Below, one piece after another: positions 52,898 through 60,192 of a DNA stretch of 64,000 bases. The stretch is from Fervidibacter sinensis (lineage in GTDB: Bacteria; Armatimonadota; Fervidibacteria; Fervidibacterales; Fervidibacteraceae), in NCBI GenBank assembly GCA_032161045.1, contig JAVHTH010000016.1. One strand, given 5' to 3'. The translations under genes were made by a program, and so were the position numbers. Under the pieces are notes generated by a model. That model worked only from the letters and a program-made list of their open reading frames with translations. It was not told the origin of the DNA and did not search any database. Every line of letters begins with the position of its first letter. Positions within the stretch are counted from its first letter, which is position 1.

Positions 52898-53959
52898 TTA
52901 CGCTTCGCGCATTTCAAACTCGGGATACGCTGCTATCCCGTAAAGGCGCAAATCAGCGCCTTCAAATTCATCCATCGGGTGAAGGCGTAACAAGTTGAAA
53001 AGCGCCAAGATGCGACAAATGACCCAACTTGACACAAAACCGCACGCAAAAGATCCAATCCAATTGAGAAACCCTGCACCCAAATTTGCACCCCCGCTAA
53101 CCCACAAAACTGTCAACCCGATTAACGGTGCAATCCCTTCCGCAGGCACGATACCCACTGGGTCGTCAATGAAGTTTTTGTCAAGGAACAAAGAAACCCA
53201 GATGGAAATCACGCCGCTGAAGAGACCTGCCGTCAACAAATTGAAAAGAGCGAACTTGCCGAGAGCGAAACCGCTGACCAAGCCCGTCCAAAATGCAGTT
53301 ATGGCAAACGATGGATCAAATTTGCCGAAACGCCATTTCGTCCAAACGAGGGATGTCAACAAGGCAATGAAGCCACTCAAAGTTGCGGGCTCCCAAAGAG
53401 GTTGAGCGAAACTCTGTGAACCGAACCAAATCAAGAAGACGCCAACGACAGCCATCGGCAAGTTGTGCGCCGGTATCGCCATCGGAAGACCGTTACGACT
53501 GTAGCGACCAACTCTCGGTCCTGAAGCAATCAATGCGCCTAACGCTGCACCACCAGCCAAGGTATGCAATGACCAGACGAAGGCGTAGTCTGGTTGCCAG
53601 TGACTTGCCAACCATGCAAAGGTAGGTTTGAAGGCAAAAAGGGATTCGGGCACAGGGGCATTGACCGAGATACCGACCAATCGGTCAAAAATTGTCAATG
53701 ATTTGTGAGCGATACCAACACACGCAGCGATGATTGCCGCTGCCGGAAGGGTAATTCGGTCGCCCAAGCCTAAAGTCGCCAACGAAGCCACAGTGCCGCA
53801 TAAAATAGCGCCGCTCCAATCTCTTCCCACAAAACCTATAACGGTCCCAACAGCCAAAGCCGTCAGACCCTTGACAAAGCAATGCAATGCTCCCTTCGCT
53901 CTTCCCAAACCAGTTTCAACCAAAATGGCGCCCAACGCAAAAAGCGGCAGTGAGTTCAT
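52898..53959 (-). CDS. Divergent ammonium transporter-like protein (Amt/Rh)
   Basis: 353 residues from the ATG at 53959 with GAGGGAGTG upstream; a GTG 18 bases earlier is an alternative. About ten membrane helices. Amt landmarks remain: SLHTLAGGAALGALIASGPR (first pore His, H132), AHNLPMAVVGVFLIWFGSQSF, and FIDDPVGIVPAEGIAPLIG. In canonical Amt the last block reads DDPVGAxxVHGxxG; here the second pore His is Glu (E274, codon 53138-53140). The N-terminal helix and Phe-gate regions are also poorly conserved. It may still conduct ammonium, or act as a sensor. Pairing with glnA supports a nitrogen role. No glnB/glnK gene follows. Confidence 0.82.
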   Translation of the reverse strand: MNSLPLFALGAILVETGLGRAKGALHCFVKGLTALAVGTVIGFVGRDWSGAILCGTVASLATLGLGDRITLPAAAIIAACVGIAHKSLTIFDRLVGISVNAPVPESLFAFKPTFAWLASHWQPDYAFVWSLHTLAGGAALGALIASGPRVGRYSRNGLPMAIPAHNLPMAVVGVFLIWFGSQSFAQPLWEPATLSGFIALLTSLVWTKWRFGKFDPSFAITAFWTGLVSGFALGKFALFNLLTAGLFSGVISIWVSLFLDKNFIDDPVGIVPAEGIAPLIGLTVLWVSGGANLGAGFLNWIGSFACGFVSSWVICRILALFNLLRLHPMDEFEGADLRLYGIAAYPEFEMREA

Positions 53960-54040
53960 AGGCAAACACTCCCTCACTCAACAACTCTTCGTTCACGCTT
54001 TTTAGACCCGTGCACGCTTGAACGCTTACACGCTTGCACT

Positions 54041-54102
54041 CATAAAAACCAAAAGCCCTTTGACCTCGCACCGTGCAAAAACACGATACAGGTCAAAGGG
54101 CT
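54041..54102 (-). terminator. Intrinsic terminator in the amt-glnA leader
   Basis: On the minus strand AGCCCTTTGACCT (54102-54090) pairs perfectly with AGGTCAAAGGGCT (54066-54054), a 13-bp stem. TTTTGGTTTTTATG (54054-54041) follows. A smaller CGTG/CACG pairing closes part of the loop. The first arm contains the 3' arm of hairpin P2, so the two structures exclude each other. Confidence 0.85.
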
Positions 54103-54141
54103 CCGTTGCCCGTTGTTGACTCAAGCCACATTGCTTGAGTC
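54098..54141 (-). promoter_or_regulatory. Tandem hairpins P1-P2 resembling an ANTAR antiterminator target
   Basis: Minus-strand RNA. P1 is GACTCAAGC-AAUGUG-GCUUGAGUC (54141-54118), 9 bp with a 6-nt loop. The linker is AACAAC. P2 is GGGC-AACGGA-GCCC (54111-54098), 4 bp with a 6-nt loop. Both loops have A at position 1 and G at position 4, the described signature of RNAs bound by ANTAR-domain proteins (EutV, NasR, AmiR type). P2 overlaps the terminator arm, so protein binding would let transcription continue into amt-glnA. Confidence 0.75.
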
Positions 54142-54147
54142 GCTAAA

Positions 54148-54176
54148 AGTGTAGCACAAAGGTTGGAAATTGTAAA
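54148..54176 (-). promoter_or_regulatory. amt-glnA promoter
   Basis: On the minus strand TTTACA (54176-54171) and TACACT (54153-54148) are separated by 17 bases, a good sigma70-type match. The expected start near 54141 places hairpin P1 at the very 5' end of the RNA. Confidence 0.7.
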
Positions 54177-54245
54177 CGCTGCGAACGGTTGAATTCTTTC
54201 CGCATTCTGGCGGAAGTTTTCGCTGCCACACCTTAACAAAGGCTT

Positions 54246-55220
54246 TTACACCCGAGGTCGTTCCAAAAGCAGTGTGAAACACTCCTTGCTATTCATCAAT
54301 TCCTCGTCTTTGATGAGAGCGGAAATTGTTCGTTCCCAAACTCGCCTCGGTCGTTTCACCCAAGGGAAGTCATCTGCTCGCAAAACGACAAAACCTCGCT
54401 CGTATCCGAACGATTGGAGCCAGACGAGGAGTTTTTGGATTTCGCCTTCCTGCAGATAGAACGGGTGAAACTCAATCACAAGCGTTGGTCGGTCCCGTCT
54501 CAAAGTTCCTTCCGCACTTTGAAGCGCTTTGATTTCCCAACCTTCAATATCCATGCGAATGAGGTCAATGGAGCGCTCAAGTTGGTGAACAATTGTGTCA
54601 ATGATCACCGTCGGCACGAGAATCGTTTTCTGACCAGTTCGTTCAGTTGGATGCAAGGAGTGCCAATTTGAACCTTCGGCGACAAACATCTCCGCAGTCC
54701 CAACCTCATCGCTGACGGCAACGGGAATGACTTTGACATTAGTGACCCTGTTGAGCCTAAGGTTGAGTTCAAGCAGGTGAAAATTTTCGGGATGAGGTTC
54801 AATGGCGACGACCACGCCGTTCGCGCCTACTAACTGCGAGAGCAATAAGGTGTAATAGCCGATGTTTGCACCGATGTCCAAGACTGTGTCGCCCTGCTGA
54901 ACGAAACCCGGCAAAAGTTTCGTCACCGTCGGTTCGTGGACTCGGTAAAACGCCAACTCGCGACCGATGCCTTCATCGGTTCTGCTAACGAGCATTGTGA
55001 AGCCATTGACATTTGACACCATGAGGTAATCGCAGCCGTCAATTTGAATCCATTCCCATTCCTCCCGCCACTTGATCAAGGGTTGACGGAGTTTGATCCA
55101 ACAAATTTGCAGGAATTTGCGGAAACCACCGTTGCGAAGAACCTTGACAGCGGTTTTTGCTTTGCGTTGAAGGAAAGTCAAGAAAATGCCTGTGCTGGCG
55201 ATTGACCAGTTGGGCAGCAT
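54246..55220 (-). CDS. FkbM-family methyltransferase
   Basis: 324 residues from the ATG at 55220 with GGACGGTGG; the frame is open 47 codons further upstream. The Rossmann SAM-binding site is VLDIGANIGYYTLLLSQLVG, followed by VVAIEPHPENFHLLELNLRLN. The FkbM block IDLIRMDIEGWEIKALQSAEG carries the conserved acidic-Gly pattern. Such enzymes O-methylate sugars, polyketides or other substrates. The neighbourhood gives no clear substrate. It is divergent from dxs, and its start is about 250 bases from it. Confidence 0.88.
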   Translation of the reverse strand: MLPNWSIASTGIFLTFLQRKAKTAVKVLRNGGFRKFLQICWIKLRQPLIKWREEWEWIQIDGCDYLMVSNVNGFTMLVSRTDEGIGRELAFYRVHEPTVTKLLPGFVQQGDTVLDIGANIGYYTLLLSQLVGANGVVVAIEPHPENFHLLELNLRLNRVTNVKVIPVAVSDEVGTAEMFVAEGSNWHSLHPTERTGQKTILVPTVIIDTIVHQLERSIDLIRMDIEGWEIKALQSAEGTLRRDRPTLVIEFHPFYLQEGEIQKLLVWLQSFGYERGFVVLRADDFPWVKRPRRVWERTISALIKDEELMNSKECFTLLLERPRV

Positions 55221-55342
55221 TTTTACCACCGTCCTTTGTGGCTTAAATCGCCGAATTCTTAGACGCACCGAAAAAGCGGTGGGAAGGTTGAATGTGTGGG
55301 TGGGAAACGAACGAGATAGTGTCAAAGTGATTGCCCCTCCGC

Positions 55343-55348
55343 TACAAT
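55343..55348 (+). promoter_or_regulatory. Possible dxs -10 box
   Basis: GCTACAAT at 55341-55348 matches the -10 spelling seen before other genes here. The -35 region (TGTCAA about 17 bases upstream) is weak. Confidence 0.3.
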
Positions 55349-55470
55349 TTCCTTTGCCCATTCGGGAAAACTGAAAAGTTGATGCGCCTGTTTGAAGCGA
55401 GACAAGTCCTGATTTCCCAACTCAAGGTCTCAGGGACAGGGCTTATTTGAAAGCAACGGAGGCGAAAGTC

Positions 55471-57480
55471 ATGGCAAAGTTGCTGGAGACTTTAAACCTT
55501 CCGCAAGACTTGAAACGCCTAACGCTTGAAGAGCGCAAACAGTTGGCTCAAGAAATCCGCGAAACAATCGTCCAAACCGTTTGCAAAAACGGGGGACATT
55601 TAGCCTCGGGCTTAGGTTCGGTTGAGATTTTCATCGCCATTCACTCTGTCTTTGAAAGCCCAAGGGACAAAATCGTTTTGGACACAGGTCATCAAGGCTA
55701 CCCGCACAAGTTGTTGACGGGACGATATCATGTTTTTCACACTTTGAGGCAATTGGGAGGGATTTCCGGTTTTCCCAAACGGGATGAGAGCGAACACGAT
55801 TGTTGGGGTGCAGGGCACGCAGGGACGGGCTTGTCGGCAGCAATGGGATTTGCAATGGCTCGCAAACACTTATTGGAGGCGGGAGTTCCATCGGACGACC
55901 CTCGTGTCAATTATCGCGTTGTTTGTGTGATTGGTGATGGCGCTTTAGAAGAAGGGATGGCATGGGAAGCACTCCATAACATCGGTCATCACAAACCCGA
56001 CTTAGTCATCATCCTGAATGACAATGGGATGTCAATAGCGCCTTCCGTCGGTGCAGTTGAAAACTACTTGCGCAAACACCGACGCCTTCCGGCGGATTGG
56101 TTCCGCAAACTCCGTTCCGAACCACATTACTTGCAACTCAAGCGTATGGTTGAGGAAGCACTGTCAAAGATGGGCACGACGGGCGAGGTGACCCTTGAAA
56201 TCATCCGGCACATCAAAAACAACATCAAAGAGTGGCTCATTCCGCCGGGAATGCTTTTTGAGGAACTCGGTTTCACATACCTCGGTCCCGTTGACGGACA
56301 CAACATCAAGGAGTTGATAGAGTGTCTTCAAGAGGCGCTGAGAATCGGCGGTCCAGTCATCATCCACGCCGTCACGAAGAAAGGCAAAGGGGTTCCATAT
56401 GCCGAAAAAGACCCGTGGAAGTATCACACTCCGTTGTTCCCCTTTGACCCGGATACGGGCGAAATTTTGGCTGAAGATAGGGCAGCACCCAGTTACACCG
56501 ATGTCTTCTCGCAAACGCTTATCAAAATCGCAGAGCAAGATAATCGCATCGTGGCGATTACGGCTGCAATGCCAGATGGGACAGGGCTTGACAAATTTGC
56601 CGAGAGATTTCCAAGCAGGTTCTACGATGTAGGTATGGCGGAACAACATGCAGTTGGGTTTGCTGCGGCGTTAGCATTTGCTGGTTTGCGACCAGTTTGT
56701 GCCATCTACTCCACTTTCTTGCAACGAGCCTTTGACCAGATCATCCACGATGTTTGCCTTCAAAACGCACCTGTGGTTTTCGCCATTGACCGGGCAGGTT
56801 TGGTCGGTCAAGATGGTCACACCCATCACGGCATCTTTGACATCTCATACCTGAGGCTAATGCCCAACCTCGTCTTGATGATGCCCAAAGACGAAAACGA
56901 ATTGCAACACATGCTTTACACAGCATTGAAATACGAACGCGGTCCAATCGCAATTCGTTACCCAAGAGGTGAAGGCATCGGTGTGCCTATGGACGATGAA
57001 CTGAAGGAACTGCCTATAGGCAAAGGTGAATGGTTGCGCGATGGCACCGATGCAGTTATCATCGGCATTGGTCCGATTATCTACGCTGCATTGGAGGCAG
57101 CACAGAGATTGGAGCGGGACGGATTTTCTGTCGGGGTGATAAACGCAAGGTTTGTCAAGCCCATTGACAAAGAGTTGATTGCTGATGCCGCAAAGCATGC
57201 CGGAAAAATCGTCACCGTTGAAGAGCATACATTGTGCGGTGGGTTCGGTAGTGCTGTCTTGGAAGCATTGAACGAATTGGGTTTGAGTTCAGTGCCAGTC
57301 TTGCGCATTGGCATCAACGATTGCTTCGTTGAACACGGAAAAGTGGGAGAACTGAGAGCGCTTCTCAAGTTGGATGCCAATGGCATTTACGAGCAGGTCA
57401 AAACATGGTTGCGGAAGAGCACGAATGTTTTGGAGTCAGAAATCGGCAAGGGAGCAATACACCAAATGGTGAGCCAGTGA
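55471..57480 (+). CDS. dxs: 1-deoxy-D-xylulose-5-phosphate synthase
   Basis: 669 residues from the ATG at 55471 with GGAGG. Thiamine diphosphate enzyme of the transketolase type. GDGALEEGMAWEALHNIGH is the TPP/Mg block and ILNDNGMSIAPSVGA the DXS-specific one. DPWKYHTPLFPFDPDTGE, DRAGLVGQDGHTHHG and AIRYPRGEG are present, and a transketolase C domain ends the protein. It condenses pyruvate with glyceraldehyde 3-phosphate in the MEP isoprenoid route. Confidence 0.96.
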   Translation: MAKLLETLNLPQDLKRLTLEERKQLAQEIRETIVQTVCKNGGHLASGLGSVEIFIAIHSVFESPRDKIVLDTGHQGYPHKLLTGRYHVFHTLRQLGGISGFPKRDESEHDCWGAGHAGTGLSAAMGFAMARKHLLEAGVPSDDPRVNYRVVCVIGDGALEEGMAWEALHNIGHHKPDLVIILNDNGMSIAPSVGAVENYLRKHRRLPADWFRKLRSEPHYLQLKRMVEEALSKMGTTGEVTLEIIRHIKNNIKEWLIPPGMLFEELGFTYLGPVDGHNIKELIECLQEALRIGGPVIIHAVTKKGKGVPYAEKDPWKYHTPLFPFDPDTGEILAEDRAAPSYTDVFSQTLIKIAEQDNRIVAITAAMPDGTGLDKFAERFPSRFYDVGMAEQHAVGFAAALAFAGLRPVCAIYSTFLQRAFDQIIHDVCLQNAPVVFAIDRAGLVGQDGHTHHGIFDISYLRLMPNLVLMMPKDENELQHMLYTALKYERGPIAIRYPRGEGIGVPMDDELKELPIGKGEWLRDGTDAVIIGIGPIIYAALEAAQRLERDGFSVGVINARFVKPIDKELIADAAKHAGKIVTVEEHTLCGGFGSAVLEALNELGLSSVPVLRIGINDCFVEHGKVGELRALLKLDANGIYEQVKTWLRKSTNVLESEIGKGAIHQMVSQ

Positions 57481-57519
57481 GCAAATTGAGTATACCTTGT
57501 TCGGGGGCGATAGAGGGGA

Positions 57520-59274
57520 ATGAGATTTTTGCGGGTTGCACTTGCACAAATCAATGCGACTGTTGGAGATGTTGAGGGCAACTTTCGCAAAATCGCTGAA
57601 GGGATTGAAAAGGCGAAGGAAGTGAGGGCTGATGTCGTTGCTTTCCCTGAGTTAGCGGTGACAGGTTACCCACCTGAAGATTTGCTTTTCAAGCCGCATT
57701 TTGTCCAGCGAAACAAGGAAGCCATCTTGGAACTTGCAAAACTCGTGCCCAAATCTCTCGTCGCCGTCGTCGGTTTCGTTGATGAAGACGGAGACATTTT
57801 CAACGCCGCAGCCATTTTGCACGATGGCAAAGTGGTTGCTGTCTATCGCAAACACTATCTGCCCAATTACGGTGTTTTTGACGAGTTCCGTTACTTCCAG
57901 CAAGGCAGCGAAGCGTTAGTTTTGTCGCTAAATGGTGCCCGCATTGGCATCACCATTTGCGAGGACATTTGGTATCCCGGTGGTCCAGCCCGTGCCGAAG
58001 CGCTGCTTGGTGATGCTCAAATTTTGCTCAACATTTCATCGTCGCCCTATCACATGAGCAAGTTGGCATGGCGCGAGCGAATGCTCGCTGTCAGGGCAAA
58101 CGATAACTTAGCGGCAATCGCTTATGTCAACTTGGTTGGCGGGCAAGATGAACTCGTTTTTGACGGGGCAAGTTTGGTTGTAAACGAACAAGGCGAAATT
58201 ATCGCCCGAGCCAAACAGTTTGGGGAGGACTTCCTCGTCGCCGATATTGACTTAGTCGGCATCATGCGAGCAAGGCTGCACGATCCAAGGAGACGGCAGG
58301 ATAAGGTGGCATTGGGCACTAAGGAGTGGGGACTGGACAAAGTTAAGATCATAGAACTGCCTTTTGAGCAAGCACAACCAAAACCCGCAATTGAGCAACG
58401 AATTGAGACTCCAATGCCGAGAGTCGCGGAAGTCTACTGGGCATTGGTTTTAGCCACACGAGATTACTTGCACAAAAACGGTATGACCGATGCGGTTGTT
58501 GGGTTGAGTGGAGGCATTGACAGTTCATTAACTTGCTGCATTGCTACTGATGCGCTGGGACGCGAACATGTCACAGGTGTGGCAATGCCCGGACCATACT
58601 CATCGCAGCACAGTCTTGAAGATGCTGAGGCGCTGGCTCGCAACTTGGGCATCCGTTTTCTCGTCATCCCTATCACTGGCGTCTTTGAAGCGTTCCTGAA
58701 AACTTTGAGCGATGTCTTTCGGGGCATGCCCCAAGATGTCACCGAGGAGAATTTGCAGGCTCGCATTCGCGGGACGATTTTGATGGCGCTGTCAAATAAA
58801 TTCGGTTGGCTCGTTTTAACAACGGGAAACAAAAGCGAGGGAAGCACAGGTTACTGCACCCTTTATGGCGACACTGCTGGCGGCTTTGCAGTGCTCAAAG
58901 ATGTTTACAAAACGCTCGTTTATGAGTTGGCGGCGTATGTAAATGAGAAGGCTGGGCGCGAAATCATCCCGCGCCGTGTTTTTGAGAAGCCACCGAGCGC
59001 CGAACTCAGACCCGGACAAGTTGACCAAGAGAAGTTGCCACCGTATCCTTTGCTTGACGCAATTTTGCAGGCTTATGTTGAAGAAGACCGAAGCGTTCAC
59101 GACATCGTTGCAATGGGTTACGATGAAACTACGGTGCGAAAAGTGGCATGGATGGTTGACAGCAGCGAATACAAGCGCCGACAATTGCCGCCGGGACCGA
59201 AAATAACCCATCGCGCCTTCGGCAAAGACCGCAGGTTACCTATCACCAACAGGTGGCGGGAGTGGGAAGGATGA
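57520..59274 (+). CDS. nadE: Glutamine-hydrolysing NAD+ synthase
   Basis: 584 residues, ATG with GAGGGG. The N-terminal nitrilase-type glutaminase domain (1 to about 260) has Glu in FPELAVTGYPPED, Lys in YRKHYLPNYGVFDE and Cys in ICEDIWYPGGP. The C-terminal synthetase (about 290-560) has the ATP PP-loop GLSGGIDSSL and TTGNKSEGSTGYCTLYGD. It makes NAD+ from deamido-NAD+, ATP and glutamine. Its TGA overlaps the ATG of the following antitoxin-like gene. Confidence 0.96.
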   Translation: MRFLRVALAQINATVGDVEGNFRKIAEGIEKAKEVRADVVAFPELAVTGYPPEDLLFKPHFVQRNKEAILELAKLVPKSLVAVVGFVDEDGDIFNAAAILHDGKVVAVYRKHYLPNYGVFDEFRYFQQGSEALVLSLNGARIGITICEDIWYPGGPARAEALLGDAQILLNISSSPYHMSKLAWRERMLAVRANDNLAAIAYVNLVGGQDELVFDGASLVVNEQGEIIARAKQFGEDFLVADIDLVGIMRARLHDPRRRQDKVALGTKEWGLDKVKIIELPFEQAQPKPAIEQRIETPMPRVAEVYWALVLATRDYLHKNGMTDAVVGLSGGIDSSLTCCIATDALGREHVTGVAMPGPYSSQHSLEDAEALARNLGIRFLVIPITGVFEAFLKTLSDVFRGMPQDVTEENLQARIRGTILMALSNKFGWLVLTTGNKSEGSTGYCTLYGDTAGGFAVLKDVYKTLVYELAAYVNEKAGREIIPRRVFEKPPSAELRPGQVDQEKLPPYPLLDAILQAYVEEDRSVHDIVAMGYDETTVRKVAWMVDSSEYKRRQLPPGPKITHRAFGKDRRLPITNRWREWEG

Positions 59275-59591
59275 GGAAAAGCGAGAAGTCAATAGTTTTG
59301 CCAACCGAGTTACACCGTTACTTTTGGGACATTGACCCGAAACGGCTGAATGTGCGACGCTTCCGCCAATTCGTCATTGAACGGATTTTGGAGTTCGGCG
59401 ATGAAAACGCGATCCGTTGGTTGCGACAAACTTTCGGCGACGATGCGATAAAGGAAGTCGTTTGCAAGAGCCGTCGCATCTCAAAACGGACGGCAAATTT
59501 TTGGAGACTTCTTCTGGACATCCCGAAGGGGCAAATAGCATGTTTGTCCAAACGCTCCCAAAACCCGCTCAGTCGCTTTTGGAGAAGTTAG
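59271..59591 (+). CDS. DUF6922-type protein, probable antitoxin
   Basis: 106 residues from the ATG at 59271, overlapping the nadE stop (ATGA), with GGGAAGG upstream. It reads LPTELHRYFWDIDPKRL, FVIERILEFGDENAIRWL and SRRISKRTANFW, the pattern of small DUF6922 proteins that sit before AbiEii-like nucleotidyltransferases. The basic KSRRISKRTANFW helix could bind DNA. It overlaps the toxin-like gene by 52 bases, as expected for a coupled pair. The antitoxin role is inferred from context. Confidence 0.75.
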   Translation: MRKSEKSIVLPTELHRYFWDIDPKRLNVRRFRQFVIERILEFGDENAIRWLRQTFGDDAIKEVVCKSRRISKRTANFWRLLLDIPKGQIACLSKRSQNPLSRFWRS

Positions 59592-60166
59592 GACGACAAA
59601 AGTGGATGCAAAACTTTTATCTTGCCGGTGGAAGTGGTGCTGCTTTGCATTTGGGGCATCGTGTTTCAGAGGACTTGGACTTTTTCACTCAAAGTGACCT
59701 TGATACTGGGGCATTGACTCAAAGGCTTAAACGACTTGGCGAATTTGAACTTCAAACGGAAGCGTGGGGGACAGTAACCGGCATCCTTTGCGGAGTTCGT
59801 GTAAGTTTTTTCACCTATGCTTACCCGCTCGTTGAGCCAACCCATAAACTTTTTGGCGTCAATGTTGCAAGTTTGGCTGACATCGGCTTAATGAAATTGA
59901 TTGCCATCTCACAAAGGGGGAGCAGGCGAGATTTTGTTGATTTGTTCTTCATCTGCCAAAAGTTACCTTTGGAACGATTGCTGGCTTTGTTGCCGAGAAA
60001 GTATTCCGGCGTCAATTACAGCCTGAACCACATCTTGCGAAGTTTGGTCTACTTTGCTGATGCGGAAGTTGAACCTATGCCAAGAATGTTACGCTCTATT
60101 CGTTGGACGGCTGTCAAACGGTTCTTTGAAAGCGAGGTTAAGAAAATTGCGCGGGCAAAATTTTAA
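59540..60166 (+). CDS. AbiEii/AbiGii-type nucleotidyltransferase toxin
   Basis: 208 residues from the ATG at 59540 with AAGGGGC. The nucleotidyltransferase core reads FYLAGGSGAALHLGHR followed by SEDLDFF. That is GGS at 30-32 and the metal pair D45-x-D47, the AbiEii GSx(n)DxD pattern. RGSRRDFVDLFFI is the family C-terminal motif. AbiEii toxins use nucleotide transfer to stop growth and can abort phage infection. It is coupled to the preceding small gene and, through it, to nadE. It is followed by purL after 26 bases. Confidence 0.85.
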   Translation: MFVQTLPKPAQSLLEKLGRQKWMQNFYLAGGSGAALHLGHRVSEDLDFFTQSDLDTGALTQRLKRLGEFELQTEAWGTVTGILCGVRVSFFTYAYPLVEPTHKLFGVNVASLADIGLMKLIAISQRGSRRDFVDLFFICQKLPLERLLALLPRKYSGVNYSLNHILRSLVYFADAEVEPMPRMLRSIRWTAVKRFFESEVKKIARAKF

Positions 60167-60192
60167 TTGCTGCTCGGAGGTGAAATGGTCCG

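Noticed and set aside
48824..53959. Functional link between the PAS kinase-like protein and the ANTAR-type leader
   Set aside because: Tempting because ANTAR regulators often pair with histidine kinases, but this protein lacks the phospho-acceptor His and no ANTAR gene is present; nearness alone is not evidence.
53960..54150. Glutamine riboswitch (glnA RNA) in the amt leader
   Set aside because: The conserved glnA-RNA internal strings were not found; the two A1/G4 hexaloop hairpins fit an ANTAR target better.
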